From the NCBI RefSeq assembly GCF_009617995.1, contig NZ_CP044129.1, positions 2,480,001 to 2,544,000 of the forward strand: a stretch of DNA of 64,000 bases, written 5' to 3'. Numbering within the stretch: the first letter of the stretch is position 1; the number at the start of each line of letters is the position of its first letter. Below, piece after piece: positions 18,073 through 27,810 of the stretch. The notes under the pieces are model-generated. The model did not search any database and was not told where the DNA came from. It worked only from the letters and a program-made list of their open reading frames with translations. The position numbers and the translations under genes were made by a program. The stretch is from Halomicrobium sp. LC1Hm. Its GTDB lineage: Archaea; Halobacteriota; Halobacteria; Halobacteriales; Haloarculaceae.

Positions 18073-18151
18073 ATACTACCGGCTGTACATCTGTGAACGA
18101 TTTCGCCACCCCGGGTGGCGAAGCTCGTCACGAAGTGACAGCCGGCAGTAT
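18073..18151 (-). repeat. 80 bp dispersed palindromic repeat (family 1), copy 2, reversed
   Basis: Starts ATACTACCGGCTGTAC and ends GCCGGCAGTAT. The two arms of the family differ internally (CTTCGTGACG versus CATCTGTGA), and here they are swapped relative to the other copies, so this copy is in the opposite orientation. The central hairpin is TTCGCCACCC/GGGTGGCGAA. Lies between the DUF4870 gene and the acyl-CoA synthetase gene. Confidence 0.85.
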
Positions 18152-18262
18152 TAGACGAGAGTCGCCCCGACGACCGGTCGTCGAACGGCTATCGGAACCC
18201 GTCACTCGGCGATCCGCCCGAACGGGCGCACATTTATCATTATTTACCACCATGGTAGTCGT

Positions 18263-19918
18263 ATGCCAGGCGGCAGCGATATGACCCTGCATCAGTTCCT
18301 GTGGCGCGCGGAAAACGTCTTCGGCGACCAGGAGATCGTCTCTCGGACCCACGAGGGCATCCACCGCTACACCTTCGCGGACTACGGCGACCGCGTGCGG
18401 AAGCTCGCGAGCGTCCTCGATCGCCGTGGCTACGGCGAGGGCGACCGGATCGCCACCTTCGCGTGGAACAACCACTGGCACCACGAGCTGTACTTCGGCG
18501 TGCCCTGTCAGGGCGCACAGCTGCACATGATCAACATCCTCCTGCCGGACGCACACGTCCAGCACCTCGTCGACGACGCCGAGGACGCGGTGCTGGTCGT
18601 CGACCCGACGATGCTCGACGCCCTCGAAGCGGCCTACGACGAGGAGGCCTTCGACAGCGTCGAGCTGTTCGTCGTCATGGGCGACACCGTCCCCGAGACC
18701 GACCTGGAGCCGGTCACCGACTACGAGTCGTTCATCGCCGACGGCGACCCCGACTACGAGTTCCCCGACGTGAGCGAGGACCAGCCGGCCGGGATGTGCT
18801 ACACCTCCGGGACGACGGGGATGCCCAAGGGCGTCGAGTACACCCACAAGATGTACTGGGGGCACACGATGGGACTGCTCACCGGAGAGCTGGGCCTCAC
18901 CGCTCGCGACGCCGCGATGACCGTGGTGCCGATGTTCCACGTCTCGGGGTGGGGCCGTCCGTTCGCGACGCTCGCCGCCGGTGCCAAGCAGGTCCTCCCC
19001 GGCCCGAACCCGGAGCCCGAAGACCTCGCCCACCTCGTCGAGTCCGAGGGCGTGACCCAGAGCGCGGCAGTGCCGACCGTGTGGCGCGGGCTGCTCCAGC
19101 ACGCCTCGGAGGCGGACCCGGACCTCGATTCCCTGGAGTACGTCCTCTCGGGTGGGTCGGCGACGCCCAAGGGCCTCATTGAACGCTACCGCGAGGATCT
19201 GGGCATCGAACTGGTCTCGGGCTACGGGATGACCGAGACGACGCCGATCACGCACCTCGCCGAGACGATTCCCAGCAACGTCGACGCGGACGGCGACGAG
19301 CGGACGGCGACGCGTGCCCACGCGGGGCTGCCGCTGCCCGGCGTCCAGCTGAAAGTCGTCGACGAGGACGGCGAGGCGGTCCCGTGGGACGGCGAATCGC
19401 TCGGCGAACTCCTGATGAAGGGGCCGTGGGTCACGACCGAGTACTTCAACGCCCCCGACAAGACCGAGCGGTCGATCACCGAGGACGGCTGGCTCAAGAC
19501 CGGCGACATCGCACGGGTCACCGAGAACGGGTACACCGACGTGGTCGACCGCCTCGACGACCTCGTCAAGAGCGGCGGGGAGTGGATCTCCAGCGTCGAA
19601 CTGGAGAACCGCCTGATGGGTCACGAAGCGGTCGCGGAGGCGGCAGTGATCCCCGTCGAACATCCCACTTGGGACGAGCGCCCCGCCGCGTTCGTCGTCG
19701 TCGAGGACGACGCCACGGCCGACGACGACCTGCGCGAGGCGCTTCGCTCGTTCGTCGCCGAGGAGTACCCCTCGTGGTGGGTGCCAGACGCCATCGAGTT
19801 CATTCCGGCGGTCCCGAAAGGAGCGACGGGGAAGTTCTCGAAGATCGACCTGGAAGATCAGTACGTCGACGACGAACTCCGGGCGCGAGTCCGCGAGCAG
19901 GCCCCCGGACAGCGGTAG
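18263..19918 (+). CDS. AMP-forming acyl-CoA synthetase (long/medium-chain fatty acid type)
   Basis: Activates a fatty or other carboxylic acid to acyl-AMP and then acyl-CoA. 551 residues with complete ANL-family motifs: P-loop YTSGTTGMPKG near 185, the A5 GYGMTETTP near 325, A8-type GWLKTGDIA near 415 followed by RLDDLVKSGGEWIS, and the catalytic Lys in PKGATGKFSK near the C-terminus. A TATA-like CATTTATC/TTATTTACC just upstream of ATG 18263 suggests a leaderless, fairly strong transcript. Likely in beta-oxidation; the exact chain length is unknown. Single gene. Confidence 0.92.
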   Translation: MPGGSDMTLHQFLWRAENVFGDQEIVSRTHEGIHRYTFADYGDRVRKLASVLDRRGYGEGDRIATFAWNNHWHHELYFGVPCQGAQLHMINILLPDAHVQHLVDDAEDAVLVVDPTMLDALEAAYDEEAFDSVELFVVMGDTVPETDLEPVTDYESFIADGDPDYEFPDVSEDQPAGMCYTSGTTGMPKGVEYTHKMYWGHTMGLLTGELGLTARDAAMTVVPMFHVSGWGRPFATLAAGAKQVLPGPNPEPEDLAHLVESEGVTQSAAVPTVWRGLLQHASEADPDLDSLEYVLSGGSATPKGLIERYREDLGIELVSGYGMTETTPITHLAETIPSNVDADGDERTATRAHAGLPLPGVQLKVVDEDGEAVPWDGESLGELLMKGPWVTTEYFNAPDKTERSITEDGWLKTGDIARVTENGYTDVVDRLDDLVKSGGEWISSVELENRLMGHEAVAEAAVIPVEHPTWDERPAAFVVVEDDATADDDLREALRSFVAEEYPSWWVPDAIEFIPAVPKGATGKFSKIDLEDQYVDDELRARVREQAPGQR

Positions 19919-19968
19919 CTGCATCGCCGTCGCTGGGTGGCGTGGTGCGCGCGGACAGGTGAGCTACC

Positions 19969-20535
19969 CTACAGCTTCGAATCGCTGTCCGATCGAGTGA
20001 TGACAGTCAGTGCGTCGGCGATGTCGTGTGGATTCTCGACGTTTTCCAGGCGGATATCGCCCAGTCCCCGGTTGATCTCGATGGTCCCGTACCCCAGGAG
20101 CTTCTGGATCCGGCTCTGGCGAAGTTCGCGGCTCCGGATCATCTCGGCCGGGATTTCCCGCTCCCAAGTGCGCAACAGTAGCGAGTACTGCCGACGGATA
20201 CGGGTGGCGTCGACGACGTACTTCGTCCGCGTGAGAACGAACACTTTGATCGCCAGTCGAACGAGCACGAGGAGCGCGATCACGACGACGACCTGCACGA
20301 GGATGTTTGCGATCTCCTGTCCGCCCACCTGATCGGTGTTGCTCGATACGTAGCCGATCACTGCGGCCGCGAGCGCGACGGTAATCACCATCCAGACCAG
20401 AACCGGCCTGATCGTGGGACTGGTCTCGATTGGCAACGAGGCGGCCGCCTGAGGCCGAGAACTGTCCTGTCGTTCCGGGGAATCGGTGTCTCGCTCCTGT
20501 GCGCCGTTTCCGTCGACCGACGATTGCGTTGTCAT
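19969..20535 (-). CDS. Membrane protein with bacterial PH-like domain
   Basis: 188 residues: a hydrophilic N-terminal ~40 residues, two membrane helices (about 43-65 and 75-97), then a cytoplasmic beta domain typical of bPH_2 (VFVLTRTKYVVDATRIRRQY ... LGYGTIEINRG ... LENVENPHDIADALTV). Role unknown; such proteins often scaffold membrane complexes. Overlaps the upstream Yip1-like gene by 4 nt, so they are coupled. Confidence 0.82.
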   Translation of the reverse strand: MTTQSSVDGNGAQERDTDSPERQDSSRPQAAASLPIETSPTIRPVLVWMVITVALAAAVIGYVSSNTDQVGGQEIANILVQVVVVIALLVLVRLAIKVFVLTRTKYVVDATRIRRQYSLLLRTWEREIPAEMIRSRELRQSRIQKLLGYGTIEINRGLGDIRLENVENPHDIADALTVITRSDSDSKL

Positions 20536-21329
20536 GCTAGCATCGAACCCTGTTGTATCGTTGTCGCGACGATCGAACCGACCACGTACAGCACCGGCAG
20601 CGCCACCACGACGACGATCACGAGGTAACTCTCGAACCGTCCCGCGTCGTGATTGAGGCGCGTCCCGAGATACAGCGAGTAGAAGTAGTACACGACGAGG
20701 ACGGCCAGTGCGACCAGCGCCGCCTCGCCGACGACCGAGAAGGGGCCGGGGACGATGGTCTCGGGACGAGCGATCTGGAACGCGATATCGCTACCCAGCA
20801 GATCGATGACGGCGTAGATGAACTCGACCTGAAGGTTGATGACGAACTGGCGGGCGTTGGCGACGCCGCCTGCAGTCGTCAGGTACCAGACGATAGTGAA
20901 GATCCCGGCCAGGTAGATGCTCGTGCTGTAGACGATACTGTAGGCCGTCCGAAAGAAGCCGTCGGACTGCAGTGTCACCAACAGTGCGAAGTGGACGCCG
21001 ACCAGCGTGGCGATCGTCACCCCGAAGAGGTACAGCGAGTTCTGCAGGAAGCCCGCGAAAAACAGCGCCGCAGTGCCGGGCTCTTCGCCCGTGACACCGA
21101 CCAGCCAGTTCGGGACGGACGAACCGGCGCTGATACCGATGCCGGCCAGCGTCAGCGGCCCCGCGTAGAGCACGAGGTTGGCGAGGTAAACGACGAGCAA
21201 CTGCCAGCTCTGGCGGAGGACTTCCGCCGTCGAGCGGTCCGTTCGTCTGCCGGGCACGGCCACGAGCCGTGATGGACGGAAGACTGCGTGGTACAGACCG
21301 CGAACCGTGTCACCGACGATCACGCCCAT
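20532..21329 (-). CDS. Yip1-like multi-pass membrane protein
   Basis: 265 residues from the ATG at 21329, with five to six membrane helices in an arrangement resembling the Yip1/YIF family (soluble N-terminus RPSRLVAVPGRRTD, then helices). The frame stays open far upstream (to 22127) but that part is antisense to the lipoprotein gene. Coupled to the PH-domain gene by an ATGA overlap. Function unknown; perhaps membrane organisation. Confidence 0.78.
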   Translation of the reverse strand: MGVIVGDTVRGLYHAVFRPSRLVAVPGRRTDRSTAEVLRQSWQLLVVYLANLVLYAGPLTLAGIGISAGSSVPNWLVGVTGEEPGTAALFFAGFLQNSLYLFGVTIATLVGVHFALLVTLQSDGFFRTAYSIVYSTSIYLAGIFTIVWYLTTAGGVANARQFVINLQVEFIYAVIDLLGSDIAFQIARPETIVPGPFSVVGEAALVALAVLVVYYFYSLYLGTRLNHDAGRFESYLVIVVVVALPVLYVVGSIVATTIQQGSMLA

Positions 21330-21470
21330 GAACGTCTTCTCTGTGTGGTATCGACAGATATGAAGATACCGATAGATGGCAACTGTGGGCGTTCGACAGT
21401 ACAATCGGTGGCAGAACGGACCGGTAGCGAACACCAAAGCCATTAGCGACAGTAGCAACATGGGAAACGC

Positions 21471-22637
21471 ATGCGACGACGACGCCTCCTCGGAGCACTT
21501 CTCACGGCCGGGACTGCTGGCTGTCTCCAGTTCGAGAGCGATCCCGAAAGCGGGTCGGGAACGGACAGCGCCCCGAGCAGCGCGACGACCGACACCGCGA
21601 CGGACCCCAGTGGATCGACCGAAAACGAGACGGAAACCGAGACACCGGAACCGTCCGCCGTGACGCTCAGGTCCCGATGGACCGAAGCGTCGAGTCGAAT
21701 CGATCAGATGACGGTCCTGGGCCAGCGGGTCGTCGTCAACACGGCGATGGGCGGGGTCCGCTGTCTGGACGTGGCGACTGGCGCGACGAACTGGGACGCA
21801 CTGGGAGAGCGGATCGACTACGTCGATCGACTCCACAGCGACGGCGAATCGGTCTTCGTCTTCGCCGGAGGCGGCGACGACCGGACGCTGTACGTCCTCG
21901 ACATCGCGGACGGGACAGTCCGTGGCACCGTCTCCTACGAGTTCAACCCCGGCGATTTCCCGGTTTTCACCGACGAGGACGTGATCTTCGCGACCTTCGA
22001 CAGCGACAACAACGAAAACAGGCTGTACGCGATCGATCGCGACAGCCTCGAACCGCGCTGGACCAGCACCGTCGAGGAGACCCAGACCGGTGCGACCGGC
22101 GGCGTCGTCGCCGACGGGACGATCCACATGGGCTTCAACAATTCGTTGCGCGGCTTCTCGCTGACGGACGGAACCCCCCGATACCGATCGCCCCTGGGCG
22201 TCGGCATCCCCATCGGGTTCGAAGACGGTCTCGTAACCGGGAAGCGAAGCACCTTCGCACGGATCGGGCTCCCGTCGCTGTCGATCGACTGGGAACGACA
22301 GCGAGAAGCGGTCGGCAGACCCGAGCGGGACGGCTCACGCGTGTTCTCGCGGACGTGGGACGGCGTCTTTGCCGTCGACGCCACCGACGGCACCGAGCTC
22401 TGGCACCACACGATCGAGGAGAGTACCTCCTACAGCGGCATTCCCAGTCCGTCGTTTCACCGCGGCGTGCTCTGGGTCGTCGGCCCCGACGGCGTCCTCT
22501 ATGGCTACGTCGGTACGTCCGGCGAACAGGTGCTCGAAGAGGGAGACGGCGACGTCGAGGGCGTCGAAGTCACCGAGCATGGTCTCGTCCTCCGAACCAC
22601 ACAGGGCCTCACCGGCTACGCGATCGAAGACAAATGA
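21471..22637 (+). CDS. PQQ-like beta-propeller lipoprotein A
   Basis: 388 residues. MRRRRLL plus a hydrophobic stretch ending TAGC gives a Tat/lipobox signal, then a Thr/Ser/Glu linker (~25-60). The rest is a WD/PQQ-type beta-propeller with repeated blades such as GGVRCLDVATGATNWD, LYVLDIADGTVRG, LYAIDRDSLEPRW and GVFAVDATDGTELWH. Located on the outer cell surface. No PQQ-dependent catalytic residues are recognisable, so it is likely a binding or scaffold propeller (BamB-like fold). Paralogue of the next gene, 69 bp away. Confidence 0.87.
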   Translation: MRRRRLLGALLTAGTAGCLQFESDPESGSGTDSAPSSATTDTATDPSGSTENETETETPEPSAVTLRSRWTEASSRIDQMTVLGQRVVVNTAMGGVRCLDVATGATNWDALGERIDYVDRLHSDGESVFVFAGGGDDRTLYVLDIADGTVRGTVSYEFNPGDFPVFTDEDVIFATFDSDNNENRLYAIDRDSLEPRWTSTVEETQTGATGGVVADGTIHMGFNNSLRGFSLTDGTPRYRSPLGVGIPIGFEDGLVTGKRSTFARIGLPSLSIDWERQREAVGRPERDGSRVFSRTWDGVFAVDATDGTELWHHTIEESTSYSGIPSPSFHRGVLWVVGPDGVLYGYVGTSGEQVLEEGDGDVEGVEVTEHGLVLRTTQGLTGYAIEDK

Positions 22638-22706
22638 CGACGATGAACCGGACACACGGACGACGGCGATCGAGCGACGAACGAACGCTGCCGGGAGGCG
22701 ACCGAG

Positions 22707-23957
22707 ATGGACGGTAACACGCGACGCCGGTTCCTCCGGGCGAGCGCGATGCTGGGATTGGGCGCGACGCTGTCGGGCTGTCTGCGGTTCGCCGGAACGG
22801 ACGACGCGACACAGGAAGCCCCGCCAGAGACGACACGAGCGACGCAGGCCGAAACTGCGACGCCGACGGCAGACGACGCCGCCCAGTCCGACGGGACGGA
22901 CACGCCGACCGGCGAGACCGCCGACCAGCCCGAGACCGGGACGCCGTTTCCCTACTCTCTGACCGAACAGTGGCGACAGTTCTTCGAACCCGTCGGACCG
23001 CCGCTCGTGACCGACGATCGGCTGTTCGTCCCGACCAGAGACCAGGGCGTGACGGCGGTCACCGAGGACGGCGAGATCGACTGGCAGACCGTCGTCGAAG
23101 CGGGCTTCGTCCCGTGGCACAGGCCGACGCTGCACGACGGCAACCTCTACCTCTCTGCGTTCGAGGACAACGTCGGGCTCTTTCGCGTGGACGCCGAGAG
23201 CGGGACCGTCGCGGCGTCGCAGTCGGTGGGTCCGAGCGGCGGGCCGGTCGCGGCGACCGACGACGGCGTCGTCGTCGGCACCGATCACAACGAAGGATCG
23301 GGCGACGCCGAAGAACACCTCTCCGGCTTCGACCGCGAGGCCCTCTCCGAATCCTGGTCGGACGCCGCTACGACACAGTACCGGGGCGGCGTCGGCCACG
23401 ACGGCACGGCGATCGTCGGCTTCGGCGAGGGGATCGAGGCACGCGATCCGACGACTGGCAGCGTCCAGTGGTCGACCGATCTCTACGCGATCGACCCTCC
23501 CATCGTCCACGACGACGCCCTCTACGTCGTCAGTACCGTGGCCGACACCCGCGTCCTCAGACGGTTCGATCCGACGACGGGCGAGGCCGACTGGACACAC
23601 GAGAGTCCGACGGACGACACGGTCTACGTCCGCGGGTCGAATCCGGTATTTGCAGACGGAAGCGCGTATCTGGCGTCCGCGAGCAGCCTCTACTCGATCG
23701 ACGCCGGGAGCGGGCAACGACAGTGGTCGGTCGAGATCGGGAAGCCAATCGACGAATCGCCGGCCGTCGTCGGCGGCGTCGTCTGGGTGACGCCGACGGG
23801 CGAGGACCGCAACCGCGAACTGATCGGGTTCGACGCGACCGACGGGACGAAAGTGTATCACGACACCCTGCTGGCCGAGACCGTCCGCCCCCTCGCCTTC
23901 GGCGGTAGCCTCGTCGTCGGTATGGGCAACCAGATCGCGGCGTTCACTGTCGAGTGA
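22707..23957 (+). CDS. PQQ-like beta-propeller lipoprotein B
   Basis: 416 residues, tandem paralogue of the preceding gene. Signal MDGNTRRRFLRA...LSGC (Tat plus lipobox), a Thr/Glu/Ala linker to about residue 80, then propeller blades including GVTAVTEDGEIDWQ, LFRVDAESGTVAA, IEARDPTTGSVQW, LRRFDPTTGEADWTH, LYSIDAGSGQRQW. Probably arose by tandem duplication. Surface-anchored, function unknown. Confidence 0.87.
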   Translation: MDGNTRRRFLRASAMLGLGATLSGCLRFAGTDDATQEAPPETTRATQAETATPTADDAAQSDGTDTPTGETADQPETGTPFPYSLTEQWRQFFEPVGPPLVTDDRLFVPTRDQGVTAVTEDGEIDWQTVVEAGFVPWHRPTLHDGNLYLSAFEDNVGLFRVDAESGTVAASQSVGPSGGPVAATDDGVVVGTDHNEGSGDAEEHLSGFDREALSESWSDAATTQYRGGVGHDGTAIVGFGEGIEARDPTTGSVQWSTDLYAIDPPIVHDDALYVVSTVADTRVLRRFDPTTGEADWTHESPTDDTVYVRGSNPVFADGSAYLASASSLYSIDAGSGQRQWSVEIGKPIDESPAVVGGVVWVTPTGEDRNRELIGFDATDGTKVYHDTLLAETVRPLAFGGSLVVGMGNQIAAFTVE

Positions 23958-24301
23958 CGGCCCCGAACACGGAGAGAGCAGCTGTCTGGACGGCGTCTTG
24001 TACTTCGATATCGCAGCGAACTGCTGTACCGAGGAATTTCCAGTCTTGTTTACACAAAGGTGTGCTGGGTGACTGAGAGACACAGTCTGTGGAAGGGAAC
24101 AGTCGCGGACGACAGCGTCACACAGGAACCGTCCGGTGCCTGTCACGAATGGCCCGTCAACGAGGTGTACGAGTCCTGGGAGACCGCCGAAGACGAGCGG
24201 AGCAGACACGGCGCTGATACTGCTGGCTATCACTGTTTCGAGAGATTCGCACCGCCGCGGTGACGACAGCCGTGACAGACGGACGGCCGGCAGTACGAGT
24301 G
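23958..24301. other. Intergenic region between convergent genes with a degenerate repeat copy
   Basis: 344 bp between lipoprotein B and the P-type ATPase (convergent). The first ~260 bp hold no gene I can support. Its 67-codon open frame at 24060-24263 runs into the palindromic repeat and has no coding character. The last ~80 bp are a diverged family-1 repeat. Confidence 0.6.
24217..24295 (+). repeat. 80 bp dispersed palindromic repeat (family 1), copy 3, degenerate
   Basis: Starts ATACTGCTGGCTATCAC and ends GGACGGCCGGCAGTA. The outer arms are recognisable but the central hairpin is decayed (ATTCGCACCGCCGCGGTGA), so this is the most diverged copy. It lies 6 bp before the stop codon of the minus-strand ATPase gene. 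Confidence 0.6.
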
Positions 24302-26869
24302 TCAGTTCGTTCGCGGTGCCAGCCGCCGAACCCCGAGTGCGACGACGAGGTACGCCGGGAACGCCACTGCAAGCGCCCCTCCCAACAGGCCCCAGTCAGC
24401 CGGGCCAAGCGGGACTGTGCCGAAGTAGTCGTTGAGGGGTGTGTACAGGACAGCGAGCTGTAGGGTGAGCGACCCCAGGACAGCCGTCGCAAGCCACCGA
24501 TTCGAGAGCGTCGGCGTCTCTCGAAGCCACCGGATCACGTACAGCTTCTCGAATTCGAGGACGACGAACGCAGTGAACACCATCGTCATGACGTACGGCG
24601 TGACGGCTCCTGCCCCGTCGAGGGTCACGCCCATCAAGACGAGAATGACCGCGGTCGAAATGGTGCCAAAGCCCCCGATCAGACCGAGCATCTGCCGGTC
24701 CACGATTCCCTGGCCGGGGTCGCGTGGCGAACGGTCCATCACGTCGCCGCTCTCGGGGTCAGCACCGAGTGCGAGCGCGGGCAAGCCGTCCGTGAGCAGG
24801 TTGATCCACAGCAACTGGACCGCGGGGAGAACCAGGTAGCCGAACAGCGAGGCGACGAAGACGGTGGCGACCTCGGCGACGTTCGCGCTCAACAGGTAGC
24901 CGACGAACTTCCAGACGTTGTCGAAGATCGCCCGTCCCCGTTCGACCGCGCGTTCGATGGTCGCGTAGTTGTCGTCGAGCAAGACGATATCGCTGGCCTG
25001 CTTCGCGACGTCGGTTCCGCGAACGCCCATCGCGACGCCGATGTCGGCGTTCTTCAGCGCCGGCGCGTCGTTGACGCCGTCGCCGGTCATCGCGACGAGG
25101 TGGCCGTTCGCCTGGAGGGCGCGGAGAATCCGGACCTTGTGCTCCGGCGACGTCCGTGCGAACACGTCGACTGATTCGACGCGGTCGCGTAACTCCTCGT
25201 CGTCCATTGCCTCGACCTCACTACCCTCGACCACCGACGAGCCGAGACCGAGTGAGGTGCCGATGGCGGCGGCGGTCCGAGCGTTGTCGCCAGTCACCAT
25301 CTTCACGTCAATGCCAGCGCGGTTCGTCGCCGCGATCGCGTCGGCCACTTCCGCACGCGCCGGATCGATCATGCCGACCAGTCCGAGGAACGTCAGGTCC
25401 TCGTCGACGGCGGCCGCGTCCTCGGTGGTCGCCACGGCGAGCACCCGGAGCGCGTCGTCGCCGAAGTCTTCGACCTGTTCGCGGATCCGGGCGGCGCGTT
25501 CGGCCGTCAGGTCCTCGGGACCCCCCGCCGTGAGCACCCGTGCGGACATCTCGAGGACGACCTCCGGGGCACCCTTGACGTACGCCACGTCGTCGTGGAC
25601 AGTGCCCATCCACTTGCGCTCCGAGGAGAACGGGATCTCGTCGGTTCGGGGGTGACGGTCGCGCAGTCGCTCTACGTCGAATCCGAGGTCCGCGGCCGCT
25701 GCGACGAGGGCCCGTTCGGTCGGGTCGCCCTCGTCCAGCGTCGCGTCGTTGCACAGAGCACTCGCGCGCGCCAGCAGTTCGACGCGATCGTGGTCCGCCC
25801 CCTCGACCCCCGAATCGTCCACGTCGACCACTGCATCGTGCATCCAGAGTCGGCTGACAGTCATCCGGCCCTCGGTGAGAGTCCCGGTCTTGTCCGTACA
25901 GATGACGTCGACTGCGCCGAGCGCCTCGACGGCGGGGAGGCGACGAACCAGCGCCTCCTCGTCGGCCATCTTGCGGACGCCGAGAGCGAGCGTCAGTGTC
26001 ACGACCGCGGGGAGGCCCTCCGGAACGGCGGCGACGGCCAGCGACACGGCGGTGAGTCCGGCCTGGACCGGTGGTGTGTCTCGAAGCAGTAACAGCGGGA
26101 CCACGAGTGCGGCGAGCACCACGACGCCGACGCCCAGCGTCCGACCGAGGGAGTCGAGTTCTCGCTGGAGCGGCGTGTCGGTTTCCTCGGTGCTCGCGAG
26201 CTCGGTGGCGATAGCACCGACCTCCGTGTCCATCCCGGTCGCCGTGACGACCACCTCGCCAGACCCGCGGGTCACGTTCGTGCCCTTGTACACCATCGAC
26301 TCGCGCTCGGCCAGCGGCACCTCGGCGGCGACTGGATCGACGGCCTTCGAGACGGGAACGCTCTCGCCCGTGAGTGTCGCTTCGTCCACCTCAAGTGAGC
26401 GCTCGGCGAGTATCCGACCGTCGGCGGGGACGACGTCTCCCCCTGCCAGTTCGACGACGTCGCCGGGGACGAGTTCGGTCGTCTGGACGTTCGTCCGCTG
26501 GCCGTCACGTCGGACGGTCGCAGTCGGGGCAGTGAGTTCCCGCAGCGACTCGAGGCTCTCCTCCGCTCGGTAGTCCTGGACGAAGCCGAACAGTCCGTTG
26601 GCGACGACGATGACCGTGATGAGCACCGCGTCGACGGCGTGTCCGGCCCACACCGAGAGAGCCGCCGCGGCGACGAGCACCCAGATGAGAACGCTGTCGA
26701 ACTGGGCGACGAGGATGTCGACGGCCGTCCGGTCGCTCGCCCGCGCTACCTCGTTTTCTCCGTGTTCGTGGCGTCTTCGTTCGACCTCCGCAGTGGTCAG
26801 TCCGTCCGGATCGCTGTCGCAGGAATCGAGGACCGCTTCGACGGACTGGTCGTGTGCGGCGGTGGACAC
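24302..26869 (-). CDS. P-type cation-transporting ATPase (P2, Ca/Na/H-type)
   Basis: Membrane pump of about 855 residues. Motifs in order: actuator TLTGES, PEGLP in membrane helix 4 ([18 protein letters not shown]), phosphorylation site DKTGTLTEG, nucleotide-binding KGAPE, MVTGD and hinge [13 protein letters not shown], followed by the six C-terminal helices with [17 protein letters not shown]. This is the P2 subfamily (SERCA/PMCA or Na pump). The frame is open to 27070, but a TATA-like GTATAAAA at 26887-26894 on the minus strand sits inside the N-terminal codons of the longer versions, so I prefer GTG 26869. Confidence 0.93.
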   Translation of the reverse strand: MSTAAHDQSVEAVLDSCDSDPDGLTTAEVERRRHEHGENEVARASDRTAVDILVAQFDSVLIWVLVAAAALSVWAGHAVDAVLITVIVVANGLFGFVQDYRAEESLESLRELTAPTATVRRDGQRTNVQTTELVPGDVVELAGGDVVPADGRILAERSLEVDEATLTGESVPVSKAVDPVAAEVPLAERESMVYKGTNVTRGSGEVVVTATGMDTEVGAIATELASTEETDTPLQRELDSLGRTLGVGVVVLAALVVPLLLLRDTPPVQAGLTAVSLAVAAVPEGLPAVVTLTLALGVRKMADEEALVRRLPAVEALGAVDVICTDKTGTLTEGRMTVSRLWMHDAVVDVDDSGVEGADHDRVELLARASALCNDATLDEGDPTERALVAAAADLGFDVERLRDRHPRTDEIPFSSERKWMGTVHDDVAYVKGAPEVVLEMSARVLTAGGPEDLTAERAARIREQVEDFGDDALRVLAVATTEDAAAVDEDLTFLGLVGMIDPARAEVADAIAATNRAGIDVKMVTGDNARTAAAIGTSLGLGSSVVEGSEVEAMDDEELRDRVESVDVFARTSPEHKVRILRALQANGHLVAMTGDGVNDAPALKNADIGVAMGVRGTDVAKQASDIVLLDDNYATIERAVERGRAIFDNVWKFVGYLLSANVAEVATVFVASLFGYLVLPAVQLLWINLLTDGLPALALGADPESGDVMDRSPRDPGQGIVDRQMLGLIGGFGTISTAVILVLMGVTLDGAGAVTPYVMTMVFTAFVVLEFEKLYVIRWLRETPTLSNRWLATAVLGSLTLQLAVLYTPLNDYFGTVPLGPADWGLLGGALAVAFPAYLVVALGVRRLAPRTN

Positions 26870-26886
26870 GTGAAAGTTATCGTACG

Positions 26887-26896
26887 TTTTATACTT
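26887..26896 (-). promoter_or_regulatory. TATA box of the P-type ATPase gene
   Basis: On the minus strand this reads AAGTATAAAA, about 20-25 bp upstream of the GTG start at 26869. It falls within the codons of a possible upstream ATG start at 26902 and therefore argues against that start. Confidence 0.5.
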
Positions 26897-26945
26897 GTAC
26901 ATTCCCCGTGAGCGCGGACTCGGCGAATGTCGTCGATACCGTGTG

Positions 26946-27404
26946 CTACGTGCCCCCCGAAGAGGGACCGCCGGTCTGGGTTTCCCGCGCCTCGCTCCAG
27001 CCACCGGCGTCGACCACTCCGAACAGCTTTCCCCAGTTCTCGTCGTCTTCGCTCTCGGGTAGCTGATCACGCAACTGCTGGAAATCCGACGGCGGGACGA
27101 CGGTCGCGACCAGATCGACGATCACCTGGGCGTGATAGGCGGCCTCGGCCCGTTCGGTCCCCTCGATCTCGCTGACCTGCTCGACGAACGCCGACCAGTC
27201 GAAGCGCTGGCCGTGGTCGTGAACCGCGCCGGTCAGGTACCACTTGATCTCCATGGGCAGCGACGCCGCGAGGTCCGCAGCGTTACCCTCGGGTATGCGC
27301 CGGCCCAGATTCGTGAGCGTCGCCCTGATAACACGGACCGCTTCACCCGTCCCCGGCAGTTCGAGTCGATGCTGTACTTCGCCGGTGAATTCGTCGAAAT
27401 CCAT
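26946..27404 (-). CDS. DUF2267 family protein
   Basis: 152 residues, soluble and acidic. The start MDFDEFTGEVQHRLELPGTG and the helical blocks VIRATLTNLGRRIPEGNAADL and LPMEIKWYL match DUF2267, a small all-helical family of unknown function. The C-terminal ~25 residues are Gly/Ser-rich and probably disordered. It lies 76 bp upstream of the P-type ATPase gene in the same direction and may share its regulation. Confidence 0.82.
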   Translation of the reverse strand: MDFDEFTGEVQHRLELPGTGEAVRVIRATLTNLGRRIPEGNAADLAASLPMEIKWYLTGAVHDHGQRFDWSAFVEQVSEIEGTERAEAAYHAQVIVDLVATVVPPSDFQQLRDQLPESEDDENWGKLFGVVDAGGWSEARETQTGGPSSGGT

Positions 27405-27810
27405 AGCGACCGGTCCTACGCAGCCGACACACGTCAATGAACCTATCACTTCGCGACATCCGGAGGCCGGTGGGGGTCGATCACTACCCAGATGGCTGTC
27501 CAGTACACCCGGTGTCGGGACGTGTCCCCATCCACACCGTTCCGGGGAGAACGATCTTCGTGGGGCAGAATCGCTGCGCAATGGAACTACCACGGGGCCG
27601 AGAACGGTGTCGTCGCCACGTGCTGGAACGCGATCACAGCGATCCGAGGACGACCACGTCGCCGCTCCGAGTCACAGCCACGCCGTTCCGCGGACGGAGT
27701 GCTCGGCGATGGGAACGGGCGTCGACACGTCGAAACCGACGACCAGGAGCGCACCGTCGGAGACGAGAGCGAGCACCGTATCCCGCCAGCAGACCAGGGC
27801 GAGACACCGG
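27405..27810. other. 406 bp intergenic region, no supported gene
   Basis: Between DUF2267 (minus) and the Usp gene (minus). Several frames are open but none shows coding character in both composition and start position. On the minus strand a short stretch near 27745 reads ALLVVGFDVSTPVPIAEHS without a plausible start, perhaps the remnant of a decayed gene. No repeat-family copy. Confidence 0.45.

Noticed and set aside
24060-24263. 67-codon plus-strand open frame
   Set aside because: Its second half is the degenerate family-1 repeat, and it has no haloarchaeal coding character or homology.
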